DNA from: Monosiga brevicollis MX1
Lineage: Eukaryota > Opisthokonta > Choanoflagellata > Craspedida > Salpingoecidae
Length of the DNA: 64,000 nt
NCBI RefSeq assembly: GCF_000002865.3
Contig: NW_001865041.1
Span: 1,626,611-1,690,610 of the forward strand
Reading direction: 5' to 3'
In this document: in pieces, positions 34,401 to 46,204 of the stretch
How positions within the stretch are numbered: position 1 is the stretch's first letter
Layout of the letters: every line of letters begins with the position of its first letter
Program-made: the position numbers and the translations under genes
Notes under the pieces: model-generated
Databases searched by the model: none
The model's input: only the letters and a program-made list of their open reading frames with translations
Told to the model about the DNA's origin: nothing

Positions 34401-35513
34401 TGCAGACCATTTGCACCAGCTCTCTACCAAGGTGACGTCGACATGCAAGAGCATTAGAAATGCATGAGAAATGCACTTTCACCCCCCTGCCAGCTTTGGC
34501 TAGCGTTAGAAACAGGATCCATTGAAGCCAAATGGGCCTTGTACGAACTGATGGGCGTAGTAGGTGCGAATGTCCAAGAGCTGAAGCGCTGCCTCGGTGC
34601 CATAAAAGACCTCGTTGGGCTCTTCGCCTTGTAGCATGAACAGGCCTCGCGGCAGGGTGCGTGGGACGTCCTGAAGGGTGAGGCTGAGCGCCCGTCCCGA
34701 TGCAAACCGGCAAGGGCATGGGTTGAGCAGCACATCAAAGGCCGTTTGTTAACGCAACCACAACGTTTGACGCTGGGCCACATGCCTGTGCAGCAACCAG
34801 GTACCCATAGAGAACGTCTGACTCACCCATGGTTCAGGCGTGTCACAAAGTTTTGGTCATAGCGGCTCAGATGTTGCTGTGCGGCTGCACCGCGTGCCAA
34901 GCGGACGAGCTGCACATATGGGTTAAAGGGTAGTGTAGACTATGGCACCAAACAGCAGTGAGCAGTGAGGTGAGTTGGCGCGATGGGGACAGGCCAGGGC
35001 TGAGCTGAATTGCTCTCAAACAGCCTCTCCTTGTCCTCAATGACCACGCGCCTGCTGGAGGATCTCATCGACCCCGCTCTTGACGGTGGCGTACAAGCTG
35101 GTTGAAGCAAGGTAGTCCATCAACTCCTGCAAATGGCGCGGCGAAATATATTACAGCGAGTCGGCTCTCGCCACCAGGGCAATGCTTCGCTGCCAGTGCA
35201 CGCAGCGGGCGCCGTCACAAACAGCTGACCTCAATAACAACCTCATGTTGGCCCTCGACAGTGGTATTGCCCAAGGCTGATGCTTGGATGGAGCCGAGGA
35301 AGTTGGCTAGCGCTGGATCGCGTTCCGCACTCCGCTGGCCGATGGGTCAAGCAGTCAACCCAATGAGTGAAGTCCCGCTGCAGTTGGAGGAGAGCCGATG
35401 TTCCGATATAATTCAACCAGGACAGGATTTACCTGCAAGAGGGTGGACCGGGAGATGACACGATGCAAGGGCGCAGCCATCTCGATGGACCTCATAAATT
35501 GCTCACGCGCCAT
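28438..35513 (-). CDS. large unrecognised multi-exon helical protein
   Basis: A minus-strand gene whose ATG at 35513 opens MAREQFMRSIEMAAPLHRV and reaches a GTAAAT donor. Further exon-like pieces include ALANFLGSIQASALGNTTVE (about 35310), ELMDYLASTSLYATVKSG (about 35110), LPRGLFMLQGEEPNEVFYG and LLDIRTYYAHQFV (about 34650-34550), GWPTSCSPMAWLIEGLRQSC (about 32640), VDVWLHQPHAWGLYDQL (about 31650), RLSATFDADVSILSG (about 30790) and ATEAGLNALRTLSGFLASRR (about 28800), with a stop at 28438. The sequence is rich in amphipathic helices, like an alpha-solenoid, with no catalytic motif. I do not recognise it. The low-complexity 3' end and several splice sites are uncertain, and it could be two genes. 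Confidence 0.45.
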
Positions 35514-35531
35514 CTACAACCAGCCATTATC

Positions 35532-35558
35532 CGTTTGTACACACACACACACACACAC

Positions 35559-35613
<55 letters not shown>
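35532..35613 (+). repeat. compound (CA)n-(GA)n microsatellite
   Basis: A CA tract, 35538-35560, is followed directly by about 50 bases of GA (35563-35613). It sits immediately 5' of the start of the large minus-strand gene. Confidence 0.95.
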
Positions 35614-35617
<4 letters not shown>

Positions 35618-35774
35618 CATGCGCGCTTGGCCTTTCCCACCCGCCCTCGATCAAACCCCAATGCCTCCTCACACACGAGCCGAGCCGAGCCGAGCCGAGC
35701 TCTCTGAGCCAACACACACGCACACACACACACAAACACACACAGAGCAGAGGTTGTCAGCCAGCTCGATACGG

Positions 35775-35875
35775 AAGTGTGAATTATATGACACTTTTTC
35801 TAATGTCAGATCTTTTTTGCTTCGCCGGTTGTGGCCCAATAGCTATATTGTATAAAGTGTGATGAATGTCACAGT
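35775..35875. promoter_or_regulatory. paired dyad motifs upstream of URB1
   Basis: The motifs GTGTGAATTATATGACAC (within 35775-35797) and AAGTGTGATGAATGTCACA (within 35854-35875) are inverted repeats of the same shape as those upstream of the RBFA-like gene. TGTCAGAT lies between them at 35804-35811. They sit in the roughly 630-bp space between two divergent gene starts. Confidence 0.4.
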
Positions 35876-35904
35876 ACCGCATATTTGTGTCTGACATTGA
35901 GGTG

Positions 35905-35908
<4 letters not shown>

Positions 35909-35942
<34 letters not shown>

Positions 35943-36036
35943 TCTGCTCGCACACGCGGGTTCTCTCTCGCTCTCTCTCTCTCACACATTCATTCTCTCT
36001 CTCTCGCTCTCTCGCTCTCTCTCTCTCTCATTTGGG
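35909..36036 (+). repeat. (TG)n and CT-rich tracts in the URB1 leader region
   Basis: A TG run (about 35905-35940) is followed by CTCTCT/CTCGCT repeats to about 36030, just upstream of the URB1 ATG. The polypyrimidine character resembles the leader of the S28 peptidase gene. Confidence 0.9.
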
Positions 36037-36144
36037 GACGGTCAGACGGTTCCGTCCAACGTGCCCAAGTGTGTCTGTCTTGTAGCTTCTTGAGTAGCAA
36101 GGAGCTGGCGGGAGGTGGGGGAGCGAACGCCCATTTGGAGCGTC

Positions 36145-39100
36145 ATGGTGGAGGAACAACTGGCCACGCTGCGCAAGCAGCTGGCTGATCCTCAAACGGC
36201 CATCTCGCCGGGCCTGGAAACCTATAACGCCTTGGTGCGCGAGTCAGAGTCTCAGCAAGAGCTGGCCCCCATCACGCATGCTTTGCTGCAAGTCGATCCA
36301 GGTTGGTCCACCTCGCTGTTTGACGCTTCGGCTCGACTTGTGACACGCGCTTGTCACAGTGTGTCACCAATGCTCACAGTGTTTCATTCTGCTGCCGTGT
36401 TGTGTCGTTCAGCTGGCAAGCTGTTGATGCAGGTGTGGGAGCAGCAGCGCACCCGCTTTCAGTACAAAGACATACATGTGGTCATGGTATGTAATTGATG
36501 GGAACCTTCGTCCAGTGCCTTGCCACGGGCTTCCTGGCTGCTCTTGCCGGCTCAACAATTTCTGAATTCAACAAACTATTGCAGCATGCCGTGGCAGCGA
36601 CTGTCCGCCAAACCAGCACTGACCTTCAACTTCGTGAAGCTGGCTCGGCTCTGTGTCGTGCCATTTGCCAAGATGAGTGGCGTGGTGTCCAGCTGGCCCT
36701 GCAGTCCTCTCGGTTCCCTCAGCAAAAGGTGGGCTCCTACCCTCGGTCCCTGGTCCAAGGACTTGCCTCCCTCGCTCCTTGCCACCCTTGCCCCCTTCCC
36801 CCTTCCCCCTTCCCCTTGGCTTCAATGCTATTATGCGCCCCGTTCCGCCCGGCTCATCCCGTCAGGTTGCACCAAGATCTGCACTTGCGCGACTCACTAG
36901 GCACCTCTCGCACCGTCTGCATAGGCTGTTTTGCGCCTATTGACAGCCTTGGTCCAGCACTCCCCGGGCGCAGCACGCCAGGTCGTAGTTGCGCTGGATC
37001 TTGGCAATTCGGCGCTCCATGCACTGGCACGCCACCGCGTGCAACGTGATAAATGGGACGTTCGCTCTCTTTACGTGATGTTTGTGTCCAGCCTTCTCCG
37101 CGTTGACGATGATGACATTTTGAGCCAAGTCATTGCAGCCCGCAACTTGCTCTCGCCCTGCTTTTCCGACTTGGCGCGTGATCGTCCCGCTGTCCTGCAC
37201 CATCTGCTGAACAGCTTGTCACGTGCAGTACGCCGCCCTGGTCTTGCGCGCAAGAGCAAGACCAATCTCCTCAACCCCTCAGCACTCCTACGCATCGGCT
37301 CGCTGTACTCTTACGTTGAACCTGAGGCAGCAGGGGCTACCGCCGAAGGGGAGGAGGCTGAAGCGGACACTGTGGAGGGAGATGAGATCAAAGATGAAGC
37401 CACCAATCCCATATCGGGAAGTTTGGCAAGTGATGGCACACCCTTGCCCAAACGCTGGCGCCCGAATAGCAAGCGTACCGTGCGGCATCATGCACACGAA
37501 CTTCTTCTTCTCGTTGTCCGTGACCCGGGCTGCGGCCTGAACTTCGTCACGGGCCAGCTGTCCGACTTGAGAGCCGTTGACACTGATGACGCGCTCACCT
37601 CTTCCGCAACTGCTGCCGCTGCCCCTCCGACCGAGCTTGCGGAAACCAAGCCTTCTCCTGCGGCGGGTAGCAACGATGATCTTGTCTGGCAGCGTGATTG
37701 GCAGCGTGACAAGGTGCTCAGCAACTCTGCTTCTCTTTCACGCACGCACACGTGGCCAAGGTACCTCACGCCTGGTGCCCCTGGTCCTGACTCTGATAGG
37801 TGGGAAACCACGTTTTGTTCAAGCTCCTTTGCTCTCTGTCTTCTCCCCTTGAGGATTCACTGAAACATGAGCTGGCCTTGACTATCCTCAAGGTACGACA
37901 AGTGGTTGCGCGCAGCAAGAGCTGCATTCCTGTCCCTGGCTTTTGAGAAACGGAACAACTCACCTGCCCCATCCTCCCCCTCATTGTAAACCGATACTCG
38001 CAGTACTGCCCCGAGCTGTTGCCCCTGTATTTTGCTCAGCCCTCGCTGTCATGCGAGCCTCAGCTGGTAGTCCGCTGGCTGGCTGCCATGACGCTGGCTG
38101 CTGAAGCCCTTCAATTGCCGCTGCCTGGTGCCAGCTGGTTCGGCGCAGTGGGCACTTTGTCGCACCGTCTTGAATCCATCTTGCCTGAATGTCTGCGCCA
38201 GTCCGTCTTGCATCGATGCCTGAGCTCCTCCTCGCCTCTCATTTTGCACGCCACCGGCCGTTGCCTGGTCGCCGTGCTCCGGCGCGCCATGGTCACTCTG
38301 CAACTGGAAGTCTCGGGGGGCTCTCGCCTGGTGGGACTCCGTTCGGCCCTGCTCGTGGCCCTGCGTGGCCGCCTACCTGACCCCCAAGACGTACTCAAAG
38401 CCATTGCCGTCCTGTCCAAGCTGACGCCTGCTTGGCCCGCCGCTGTGGGCAATTACCTTGCGATCCTTCAACTGTACCAACCCATCTTTCCCGTCTGGGC
38501 TCTGGCCTACGATATGGGACGCTGGATGCCCGCTCCGCACCAATTGGGAACAACCCCGGACCAAGTCCAAATGGCACTGCTGCAGACTCTGCGCAAAGCC
38601 AGTCACGTGCAATGGTCTGCCACGGTGCCCAGCGCTCGCTTGGTGGTGGGCCCGCCGCGTGCGGGTCAGAAGGAGGCTCAATTGCACACTTTGAGCCGCT
38701 TTGGCTGTTTGTTGGCCCTTTACAGCTGGACCGAGTCACGAGATGTGCGCACCTTGGCACGCCGCATGCTTGTAGAGCAACTGCTTCATTTGGATGGCTG
38801 TCTACCCGCGCACGAGCTCGAGGCGGGCCTTTGGATTGATGCTCTTCCCAGTGACCCCGTGGCCATTGCTACCTTGGACATCATCTATCTACAAACGGCC
38901 AAACAAAGTCTCAAATGGCTGGACCGCGCGTCCCAGTTGGCCGACGAGAGTGGCCAGCCGTGGCCCGCGGATCAATCGCCTCTTTGCCTCGTAGCCCAAC
39001 ATCAACTGGATTACTGGTTCAAGCACTATGCCAAAGATGGGCGCCAGGCCTCTGCCGTTCTGTACGTCTGCTACGTCCTTTTGCACATGTCCACAAATCC

Positions 39101-40667
39101 ACACCACTGGGTCGAAGTGCGCCTCCTGTCCGAGTGGACCAAGCGTGATAGCATCCCCGCTGCTCCTCGCCTTTTGGCCGCGGCTGCCCTCTTGGCTCTA
39201 GCCATTGAGCCTGCCCAGACCAGCACTGAGGCATTTGCACAAGCACGTGAGCTGGTGGTTGCCCATCAACAGCAGAACAACGATAAGGGGCAACTCGCCG
39301 GGAACAAGGCCCGTGATCCCGTCAGCCTGGCTCGGTCGGTGACGGATATTGCCACCGGCGTCTTGGCCGGCAATCGTCTACAGCACCTGGTTTCCACACC
39401 CCTGCCCCACACGCGGCTCACGGCATCGGTCCTCGCCGCTGAAATACGAGCGCGCGGTGCCCATGCTCTTCCATCTGCCAAGCCACCCTTGACACCCGCT
39501 GTCGAGCTGCTTCGCATCCCGGTGGTGTTTTTGGAAGCCACCCTCGCCACAGACAGCATCACCGCACGAGTGGCTGCCCTTGAGGCTCTACTGTACCACC
39601 CGAGTTGGGCTGACGGGTCGGCTTCACAGCAAGCGCTCTTGCTGCGCCGTGTTGATACGGATCTAACCCGCGAATTGCAAGCAGTTCGGCAACACGGCAT
39701 CAACGGCGAGTCGGAAGATGATGCCCGTGCGGAAATGTGGCGTCACCTGATCTCTTTGTACGTGGGCTTGGTTGTGAAGCTGCTCGCTCGCCCAGGTCTG
39801 GCCGACTTGGCTGGTCAGGCAGCTCGCCGTGGATTACAACATGGGTTGACTTTGTTGCAGCTCTGCGCACAGCAAGCACAACCGCAACCTGCCATCTTGG
39901 ATACCGTGCTGGAGCTCGGTGCCGTTGCTCTGAGTGAAGGCCACATCACGGCTGAGCTCCTTATTCAGCTGGCGATCGAGGGCACAACTGAAGCGGCAAG
40001 CGACCGTGAACGTGTCATGATTCCAGTGAACGGCCAGTACATTGCTGTCGCACCGGCCATGGCCCTGACCCTGGCCTTGCTGCCTCGCTTGCAACCAGAA
40101 GAGCTAACGACGGCAATCCAGCTCATGGTGGCAACACTGACCAAAAATTCTCCAAAACCTTCTCTGGAAGCTTTTCAGCCGTGCTTTCTCGCCGCACTCC
40201 AAGCGCTGCGCGAACATGAGGCCACTGTGCTACCTGTCGCCCTCACACCCGTTCTTGACGCTCTACTGATTATTCAGCTGGAGCAAGGCATTACCCACCC
40301 CGGGGTGGTCGAGGTCTTGCTCGAGCTGGGTTACTTGGCCGATGCCAGTGATCTAGAACTCAAATGGGCAGGTATGTTGCCAGTCACAACTTCCACTTGC
40401 CCCACGTTGGCGCCTGGCTGGCCAATGCGACGACTTGGCATACTCTCTCTTGTTGGCTGCATTCTAATGTTTTTGCCCTGTGTCGGTTCACGCGGTCTTG
40501 CTAGATTTCGCCAAACTCGACGTGTCAGCGCTGTTGAACAGCCCGGTGCAGTCCACCACTACGGACAAACTTCTCGAGTGGCTCAGCACACATATCCCTG
40601 CTCTTGCTGGCCTCATCTCGTCTCAATTCCTGACGTATGTAACTCTTTGCTTGCCCTTCCAGCCTGT

Positions 40668-40745
<78 letters not shown>

Positions 40746-43700
40746 TTTCGCTTTGTGTATTGGCCCGTCCAGTTTTCGGCTTTGCTATCAATGTGCGATG
40801 CTTGCGGCACCCTGGGGATGGAAATCGCTCTTACTCGTTTGTGAATTTCCCAACGATAGAAACCCGGCCTCGCTCGTGGCTTTTCCTCGAACCATGCTGC
40901 GCGAAGCTTGCCGTCATTGCAATCTTCCCCCCTTCGCGGAGGTGGAGAGGCTTTGTAAGCCATTGAGCAGCCTGGTTGGCACCGATGCTAGCGTCTTCCT
41001 AGGCGCTTGGGATCGCCTGCCGCAACTGGCTACATCGCAGTCTCCTGGTCTGGAAATGGTCACTGGAGTCGTACTTGAACAGAACGAGGATGCGGTAAGG
41101 GGCTGGTTTGGCCCGGGCAGGCATAGACATGGAAGCCTCTGCACTCAACTCGCGCATACTGTGGTATTGACATATTTTTAGACCGGTTTGCTTGCCGCTC
41201 GCGTTTGTGGTCCTACTCAAGCAAACCTGGCCGAGGGCGCGCTTTCGGACAACCCCGAGGCTGTGACGCTGGTTCGTCTTCTTCTTCGAGCGAAGCAGGG
41301 TAAGTTGTCGTCAGACTCGACCGCACATGGCGCTAGGAAATGGGATATGCGCAAGATGTTGGGAGTTGTAGAGCTCTTACCCTCCTGGCTTGGTCGATAT
41401 CTCAGATCAAAGGCCATGGACCATGCTTTTGGCCGATCTGACACATGCGCTAGTCACGGTGGGACGGGCCGTGACCCAGTTGCGGCGATCCCTTAACACG
41501 GTGGCGAGTTCCACCAGTCTGTCTTTAGTCGGCAGTCTGGCATTACGTTATGCATGCCAACTGATTTGCACCATGGCAGACCGCTTGGCCACCACCGCGC
41601 CTTTGCCTGGCGTGCTGCCCATGGCCCAAGTGGATGCTGCTCTTGTTGCTTATAACGAAACAGTCGCCGCTCTTCTTGGCCTCTCCTACCTCGATCTGGA
41701 CATTCACATCCTTCGACTGGTGACCGATCATTACCAGTGAGTCTCGACCGCTTGCCATGGCCCGTTCCGTCTCTAGTGTTTTAAAGATTGCAAACAGCAC
41801 GCTAGTCTCAAAAACTTGGTTACCAACGTCACCCTGATAATCACTTGGACAGAACGATGGAGCGTCTTGAAGCTGTGGGGGGTACAAATTCGATTGTGGA
41901 TCTGTATACCCTGACGAGTCAATGCGCAAGCTCGCCCCTCTTACGCAAGGTTCTCAACAACAATCAAGCTGGTATGTAAACGGGCGGTGGCACTATGCAT
42001 CCCGTTTTATTCACGCCAGCACCCACCTAGGTAAGACGACAGTTGGTCAAATTCATTCCGAGAGAATACCTTGCATCTCCCGCTTGAACAATAGAACGCC
42101 GGGCGGTGGTGGAGTTGCTGCTATACCTTGTCAAGCGCAAACCAGAGGTCTGCTGATGCACTGAAATGGTTATGCGTGCTTGCCTTGCGAGCCCATGTTG
42201 CTTTTCTGTGTGCTCACTGTGTCTGCCTTCGCTGCACAGTCATTGCAAGGGGCTTTGGGTGATACACTGGCTGTTGCCTATCATGGCACTCTTGAGGCAG
42301 TGGACTGCCTCATTCAACGCGTACGTAGCCCTTGTTGGCATCGGTGCTTTGTTGCGGCTGCAGGAAACCGATCTCGCTTAAGTGATGTTGTCACTGGCGT
42401 AGTCGTTGGCCGAAACGGAAACCAGCAGCGGTCGTGGATGTGGACCGGAGCAATGCATCGTCGGTGAAGAAGCCGATGTTGCCCGCCACTCCCTCTCGGT
42501 ATGGGGCCTCGCAATGTGCTATCTTTTTTCTTTTTTTTTATCGTCTTGTCATGTGTGCTCTAAAAGCCTGTCCAAATGCCCCAAGTGCTGCACGATTCGC
42601 GTCTCACAACATCTTGTGGAACCTGCCTGCCTTTCCTCTGCTTTCATAGGGTGTGGGTGACCTGCGTCAATCAGCCGCCTGCCGAGCGGGCCTTGGTCGA
42701 CTCGACGAGCTGCGCATGCAAGAGACTTTGCGCGCGTTTCCGCGTGAACGGCGCTTGCACGACAGCGAAGAGGCGACTGGTGGCATGGATCTAGACACGG
42801 ACATGGATCCGGACACAACCTCGATGGAGACTCTTGCATCATCAAACCGCAACACCAACTTGGTGACAGCGGTGTATGATCCACGCTTTATCCTAGCATT
42901 GGCTCGATTCTGCGTCGCGGACGTTAAGCTGGACCTGCTGCGTGAGCTTGTCGACTGCAACGTTCTCAGCTTTGTCATTCTTTGCCTTACTTCTGAGGTT
43001 CGCCTTGTCTGCAACGGAGGAGCGTTCATGTCATGCTGTCATTCTGTCGTCTCGCCTTGCCGCTGCCCCTTTCAACCTTTTAACGCGCCCTCTTTGCTGC
43101 TGCAACCTGTCCGTCTGCTCAATTTGCTCTGTTGCTCTCTTGCACAAAATAGGATGCATCAGTGCGCTTGGTGGCCGCCGGAATCTTGGGACTGCTGCGC
43201 CAGCATCTTAAGGAGTCGACATCAGACATCAAATTTGCCGTCGAAGTGCACCTGGATCTGCTTGGCAACTCGATGGATCCTGGCATGTTGGAGGCCGGGC
43301 CTCTGCAAACAGTACACGCACTGTTTGTGGCCCGTGCCTTAAGGCTTGCCCTTCGACCTGATTCAGTGCCCATGCATCCCATCGTCACAGATGTGCGTTT
43401 GGTTGCCCCAGCGGTCGTATTTCTCGAGCCGCATGCTTGAAAAAGGGAGAGAGCGAGTTTGGTTCCAAATGGACACAGGATGATGCATGTTCACGCTTCT
43501 CCTCAACTGACATTCCACTTGCTTTGATGCAGTACATTACCTCACGACCGTTCTTGGACCTTGAGGACACGCCACTCTTCTTCCGTCTGCTGTACAGCTC
43601 GGACATGCAACAGCTCGATGAACGCCGCTGGTCAGTTTCCATGCCTTGAACCGAGTGCCATGTCGGCTTGAAAAGGCCGTCTTCTGATACTAAACATCAA

Positions 43701-44698
43701 TGACTGGGGCTGTGTCTCATGCTTACGCAGGCTTTTTCGCTTCCTGACGGCCTCGCTACAATCGGAAGCCGACTTTTTCATTCTTTGGTTGGTGGAAGCT
43801 CTTTTGCTACTCGACTTTTTTGAACCCCCCCCCTTTTTTTACTTCGTGCAAGCACCATGCTCAGTCATGCTCTGTTTCCCTCGTTAGCCGTCGTCACGTT
43901 TTTGAGCTGGTCATGAGCTTTGCTCTGGCGCCTGTATGCGACGTGACCCTGCTGGGCGAGGTTCTACGCTTGCTGCGCCAGGCGTGCCAACACTCGGCGG
44001 GCGTTCGCGACTTGAGCAGGCGTTTTGGCCTTCTCCCATGGTTGGCAGCACGCCTGGGGCTAATGGACGACTGCAGGCCCTCACTGCACTTGTTGGAGCT
44101 GTGGGTGGACTTGGTCGAGGTGTTGCGCCTCAGTGCTAGCTTCTACGCCTCCCTTCGAACCAGCCCGGAGCTGGTGGAGGTTGCCCTGATGGTCCAAACG
44201 CTGGTGCCCGCCATGCTAAGCCTCCAAGAAAGGGTCACCGTCACGGGAAGCATGAATGCAGCCCAGGTGCAACAGCGTGAGCAGCTCCTCATGCGCGTTT
44301 ACATGACCACAGTTGGCTTGGTGGACGACTTGCTGCAGGCTGGATCGGAGCGTTTGGCCCCTTTGCTACAGGCTCCCTGCCAGGCGTTGATGGTGCGCGC
44401 CGTGGCTTGGAGTACACAGCTGGCCGCGCCTGAGGTCACCAAGTGCTGCGAGTTGGCTGCCCACTGGTTGCAAGCCCAAGTCGCAATTGACCAGGAGACC
44501 GAACTGGCACACCAAATGACCGTGTTGTGTCGTCGCTTGGTGCGGCGCGCGCAACGCGAGACGAATTTGGACGCTGCGTCAAGCACTCGTGCTGCCGCGA
44601 CGCAGGCTTTGCTGGCGCTGCAGGCGGCGCAGCCCAGGGCGGAACTTGTTTGTCGCTTGGCCCTTGGTTGTCATGCCATGGCGCTCGTGGAGGCCTAA
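36145..44698 (+). CDS. URB1: URB1/Npa1-like nucleolar pre-ribosomal-associated protein
   Basis: A large multi-exon gene of roughly 2,000 residues made almost wholly of helical repeats. The N-terminal segment, after MVEEQLATLRKQLADPQ, includes FVSSLLRVDDDDILSQVI, KTNLLNPSALLRIGSLYSY and RTVRHHAHELLLLVVRDPG, fitting the Npa1 N-terminal domain. The largest exon covers 38005-40370. The C-terminal exons are diagnostic: DLEDTPLFFRLLYSSDMQ, RRWLFRFLTASLQSEADF, then RRHVFELVMSFALAPVCD and RRFGLLPWLAARLGLMDD, aligning with the end of human URB1. It acts in the nucleolus in early 60S subunit assembly. It is probably complete. Introns near 40371-40504 and 40635-40760 separate it; the second has a long CA repeat. 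A short acidic insert (about 37320-37400) is not conserved. Confidence 0.87.
40672..40742 (+). repeat. (CA)n microsatellite in a URB1 intron
   Basis: About 71 bases of pure CA within an intron of the URB1 gene, between coding parts ending near 40634 and resuming after 40760. Confidence 0.95.
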
Positions 44699-45404
44699 CC
44701 TCGTGGCATGTGAATGAAAGACCCCTTCACCAAGGCGTTTTTCTTTAAAGGCCCGTAGGCCCTCATCCGTACGAGTCGTCACCGCGGCCTGAGGTCGCCG
44801 TTAGGACACCGCCTTGCTCTGTTTTGCTTTGATGTGTTCTTGGGTTTTGTCCCTCACAACACGGAAGCACATGGGTAGAGTACTATGTTTTGTTTGTTTT
44901 GTTTTCTTCTTGTCGACCAATTGAGAGGTTTCTGAAACTGCTTGTGGCAAAAAGCTAGATCGGGCAAAGGAGAAATCATCTGTGCGCGCCTCGTTATTTG
45001 TCGATTCGGATCTGGTTAGCTGCCTTTCTGTCTGTAATAGCGCTTAGCGCCAAGTGTGGTCGTCACCTCTGCGTCACGACTAACTGTAAGATAAAGTGGG
45101 TACCTGCGGCAATGAACACGATCACAACTCTTCGGCTCGGTCTTCGCGGAGATGCTCGCCTAGCATGGACGGTGTGATGCCTTTCTCTTTGTACTCCTGT
45201 TGCAATCACCAGACCATCAAATGAGTCGGGTGACACAAACCGTCAATGCTGCTTGTAGTCCTGAGACGTCGGTCTCACCTGGGTCGCACACCCCTTGAAG
45301 CTGGTGAGACGAACATCCACTTCTCCAGGTTCGAGCTACATTTACAAAAAGCAGAAAGGCATGGAGGGAGAAAGGACAAAGGACGAAGATTGACGAAAAC
45401 ACTG
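44699..45404. other. convergent 3' intergenic region
   Basis: It lies between the 3' ends of URB1 (plus) and the small Cys-rich gene (minus). No coding signature is seen. T-rich stretches such as TTTTGTTTGTTTTGTTTTC (44888-44906) probably belong to 3' untranslated sequence. Confidence 0.5.
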
Positions 45405-46011
45405 TCAGCGGCGCTTGCGTTTACTCATCTGCCGAGAACGCTCCCCGGTCTGTGCGTTGCGTACCGGATCCGAAACGTAGAATTCCTCGTAGCAGGTCGG
45501 TGAAACACATTGACGAGTACAGGTCAGGACAAAAAGTTGCTCGGGCTCGTCCAGAAACGCCGTTTGATTTTGTTCCTGGCAGACGCGCTCGCAGCGCTTG
45601 AACGCAGCCTTGACAGCTTTGGCCTGCGCATGCGCGACTGCAATGAGCTCGAGCAGCCGGCTGCACCGGGCAGCAGTGCACTGCGAAAGGACCCGAACAT
45701 CAATGGAGCATGCTCCTGACACCGAGGCGAGTCGACCCACCCAGCGATTCTTGCGCCGATAAGTGTACTTTGGAAAGTCATATGCTGGCACTACAAGGCG
45801 AGTCAACCAAGGTCCTCAGTATTGAGCGCATCCGCTCTGAGTTCGGGACCGACCTGACCAAGAATATGCAGAGAACCGCAAGCCCACCTTCACCGTCCAC
45901 CGAAGACACCACGGCCAGCAACAAAACCAAACCAGCCAACAAAGCCAGCATTCCAAGCGTCCGTCGACGCAGACCGCCCACGACTGCCATTTCGGCTCTT
46001 CTCTTGAGCAC
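45405..46011 (-). CDS. small Cys-rich secretory-pathway protein of unknown function
   Basis: Two exons. Exon 1, from ATG at 46011 or 45990, encodes a basic stretch and a strongly hydrophobic segment (MLALLAGLVLLLAVVSS), then GLAVLCIFL, and ends at GTCAGG. Exon 2 (about 45769-45405) starts YTYRRKNRWVGRLASVSG after CCAAAG in the same phase. It carries evenly spaced Cys (CERVCQEQ; FVLTCTRQCVSPTCYEEFY), which suggests disulphides, and ends in a basic tail (SKRKRR). The RRKNRW and CVSPxCYEEFY pattern looks like a conserved eukaryotic family of unknown function, but I cannot name it with confidence. The decamer ATGTCATCAT lies at 46030-46039, just upstream. Confidence 0.6.
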
Positions 46012-46029
46012 AGGGAAAAAAAAAACCTC

Positions 46030-46057
46030 ATGTCATCATTTTGTTGTCAGACAAATT
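46030..46057. promoter_or_regulatory. ATGTCATCAT plus TGTCAGAC upstream of Cys-rich gene
   Basis: ATGTCATCAT (46030-46039) and the near-palindrome TTGTCAGACAA (46044-46054) lie 20-45 bases 5' of the minus-strand ATG. Both motifs recur in other gene-start regions of the window. Confidence 0.35.
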
Positions 46058-46204
46058 TCTATAGGAACACGCTGAGTACGCCTCATGGCTCTCTTCTTCT
46101 GGTTGTGGTTGTGACACCAATGAGAAATAATTGCTGTTTGGTCAAGATTGAAATTTGTCGTTTTACGGTGCCAATCACTACTATGAAAACAGAACTGACC
46201 CTCG

